Of a stretch of 64,000 bases of DNA, positions 63,279-64,000 are shown one piece after another. The stretch lies in NCBI GenBank assembly GCA_016794465.1, contig JAEUKA010000014.1, positions 279,130-343,129 of the forward strand. The letters are read 5' to 3'. The position numbers and the translations under genes are program-made. Every line of letters starts with the position of its first letter. The stretch's first letter is position 1. The notes beneath the pieces were generated by a model, which was not told the origin of the DNA, made no database searches, and saw only the letters and a program-made list of their open reading frames with translations. This DNA comes from Myxococcales bacterium. Its GTDB lineage: Bacteria; Myxococcota_A; Polyangia; Palsa-1104; JAEUJZ01.

Positions 63279-64000
63279 TTCACCGTCTCCGTATGGACTG
63301 TGCGGCCCGACAGGAGGCTGGTCCGCTCAACGCCGGTTCTGCTCACGGTCCAGGGCTGCTCGATGAGCTTCACTACGGCCCCCGGCATGACCTTCAGCTC
63401 GGCAACCTTGTTGTTCATCATGGTGAGCAGAGTCTCTGTAGGCAGAGGCCTCTTGGGATCGACCCGCTTCGCAATATCGACGCTCATGAAGCCGTCCGTC
63501 CGCTTCCTTCCCCACCGACCACGGATCTCTACGCTGTAGCGCAAGACGACCTCCTCATCGGAGGAGGGAATCAGCTCGGTGGGCTTACTCGGCTTGTCCC
63601 CAACGTGGACGAACAGAATCTTCTTGTCTGAAGCAGCCGGAGGCGGAGCGGGTTTTTCTTCTGGCGGTGGCTCAACGGCTGAAACCGCCGGAATGCCCAG
63701 TTGGTCGCGTAGCTCCTGCGATTTCTGACGATCATCCGCCAGCGACTCTTCTCTGGTGATGATCGCCTTTCGGATACGTTGGTGTGCCGGAAGGTTTGCT
63801 GGTGGCGGGCTGGTGGTATTGCCCCGTATCACCATCCCGGCCTGTGACTCCGCCAGCGCCGAATACCCCCCGTCCCCCCTCCGAATCCCAAGCAGGCCGT
63901 CTTTCCGTATCTCCCAGACAAGCCCACTCACCCTTTTAAGTCCCCCGTCCGGCGTTGGCTCGTACCAGTTTACGCGGTCGCCAATTTTCGTGCGCTGGGG
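63275..64000 (-). CDS. Unknown protein with SH3-like N-terminal region, 5' partial
   Basis: The frame is open to the window edge, so the true start is outside or could be the GTG at 63931. In-frame codons before that GTG (GDRVNWYEPTPDGGLKRVSG) continue smoothly into LVWEIRKDGLLGIRRGDGG, a KOW/SH3-like barrel that should be read as one domain. A Pro/Glu-rich linker (PPPEEKPAPPPAA) leads to a second region (VVLRYSVEIRGRWGRKRTDGFMSVDIAKR, ETLLTMMNNKV). No family is recognised. It is the first gene seen of the four-gene operon. Confidence 0.65.
   Translation of the reverse strand, partial: PQRTKIGDRVNWYEPTPDGGLKRVSGLVWEIRKDGLLGIRRGDGGYSALAESQAGMVIRGNTTSPPPANLPAHQRIRKAIITREESLADDRQKSQELRDQLGIPAVSAVEPPPEEKPAPPPAASDKKILFVHVGDKPSKPTELIPSSDEEVVLRYSVEIRGRWGRKRTDGFMSVDIAKRVDPKRPLPTETLLTMMNNKVAELKVMPGAVVKLIEQPWTVSRTGVERTSLLSGRTVHTETVK

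Overview
The window looks like chromosomal DNA of a GC-rich deltaproteobacterial-type organism, most likely a myxobacterium (Myxococcota). The signs are high GC with GTG and TTG starts, many lipoproteins with Asp/Pro/Gly-rich spacers followed by VCBS/FG-GAP or Ig-like domains, an AgmX/PglI-type C-terminal domain protein, PEGA-domain proteins, a CsgA-like short-chain dehydrogenase, HD-GYP and sigma-54-type regulators, a Ser/Thr kinase remnant, and a DUF3570/DUF4266 pair. This placement is inferred from gene families, not from an alignment.

Layout. 1-5 kb: a degenerate ABC-ATPase/dual-specificity phosphatase fusion, a secreted Lys/Ala/Glu repeat protein, a VCBS fragment and a PLD-like protein. 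5-12.3 kb: an unknown protein, an IorAB-type molybdenum hydroxylase, VCBS and PEGA proteins, and exonuclease III. 12.3-20.6 kb: initiator tRNA with promoter and terminator, ruvC, a GDPD phosphodiesterase, a Fur regulator, a carbamoyltransferase, a REC-GAF-HD-GYP regulator, an Alg14-Alg13-like fused glycosyltransferase and a low-GC VCBS lipoprotein. 20.6-30.8 kb: a degenerate sigma-54-type AAA+/Fis protein, an AgmX/PglI-domain protein, a dihydropyrimidinase, lipoproteins, DUF721, SDR, DUF2059 and GT2 proteins, and a c-type cytochrome lipoprotein.

30.9-41 kb: a divergent c-type cytochrome/DUF1501 pair, a histidine kinase followed by a 21-bp repeat array, an ice-binding-like (DUF3494) lipoprotein, a coiled-coil lipoprotein and an NtrC-type response regulator. 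41-46.6 kb: one long minus-strand operon joining DUF4266 and DUF3570 genes to a three-subunit 4-hydroxybenzoyl-CoA reductase-like enzyme. 46.9-60 kb: two MBL-fold hydrolases, a hairpin-rich 42-bp repeat array, a hydrolase, a pseudouridine synthase, a GspE N-domain protein, an orphan MalG-type permease, tRNA-Phe, acyl-CoA dehydrogenase, and cysDNC for sulfate activation. 59.9-64 kb: gene remnants (TauE/SafE-like, truncated Ser/Thr kinase), then what looks like the edge of an accessory element.

The most interesting part is 60.9-64.0 kb. It holds a tightly packed operon of an SH3-like unknown, a cysteine-rich unknown, a ParA/MinD-superfamily protein with a lysine-less P-loop, and a small XRE-type DNA-binding protein. 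It is followed by five 16-bp palindromes (CTAAGC-N4-GCTTAG) spaced mostly 21 bp apart and framed by a 20-bp direct repeat. The layout resembles a parA-parB-parS partition locus, but the site and the ATPase signature are not the usual ones.

The other striking pattern is three intergenic minisatellites of 43, 21 and 42 bp. The 21-bp array keeps an open frame of about 149 codons directly after, and in frame with, the stop codon of the upstream histidine kinase.
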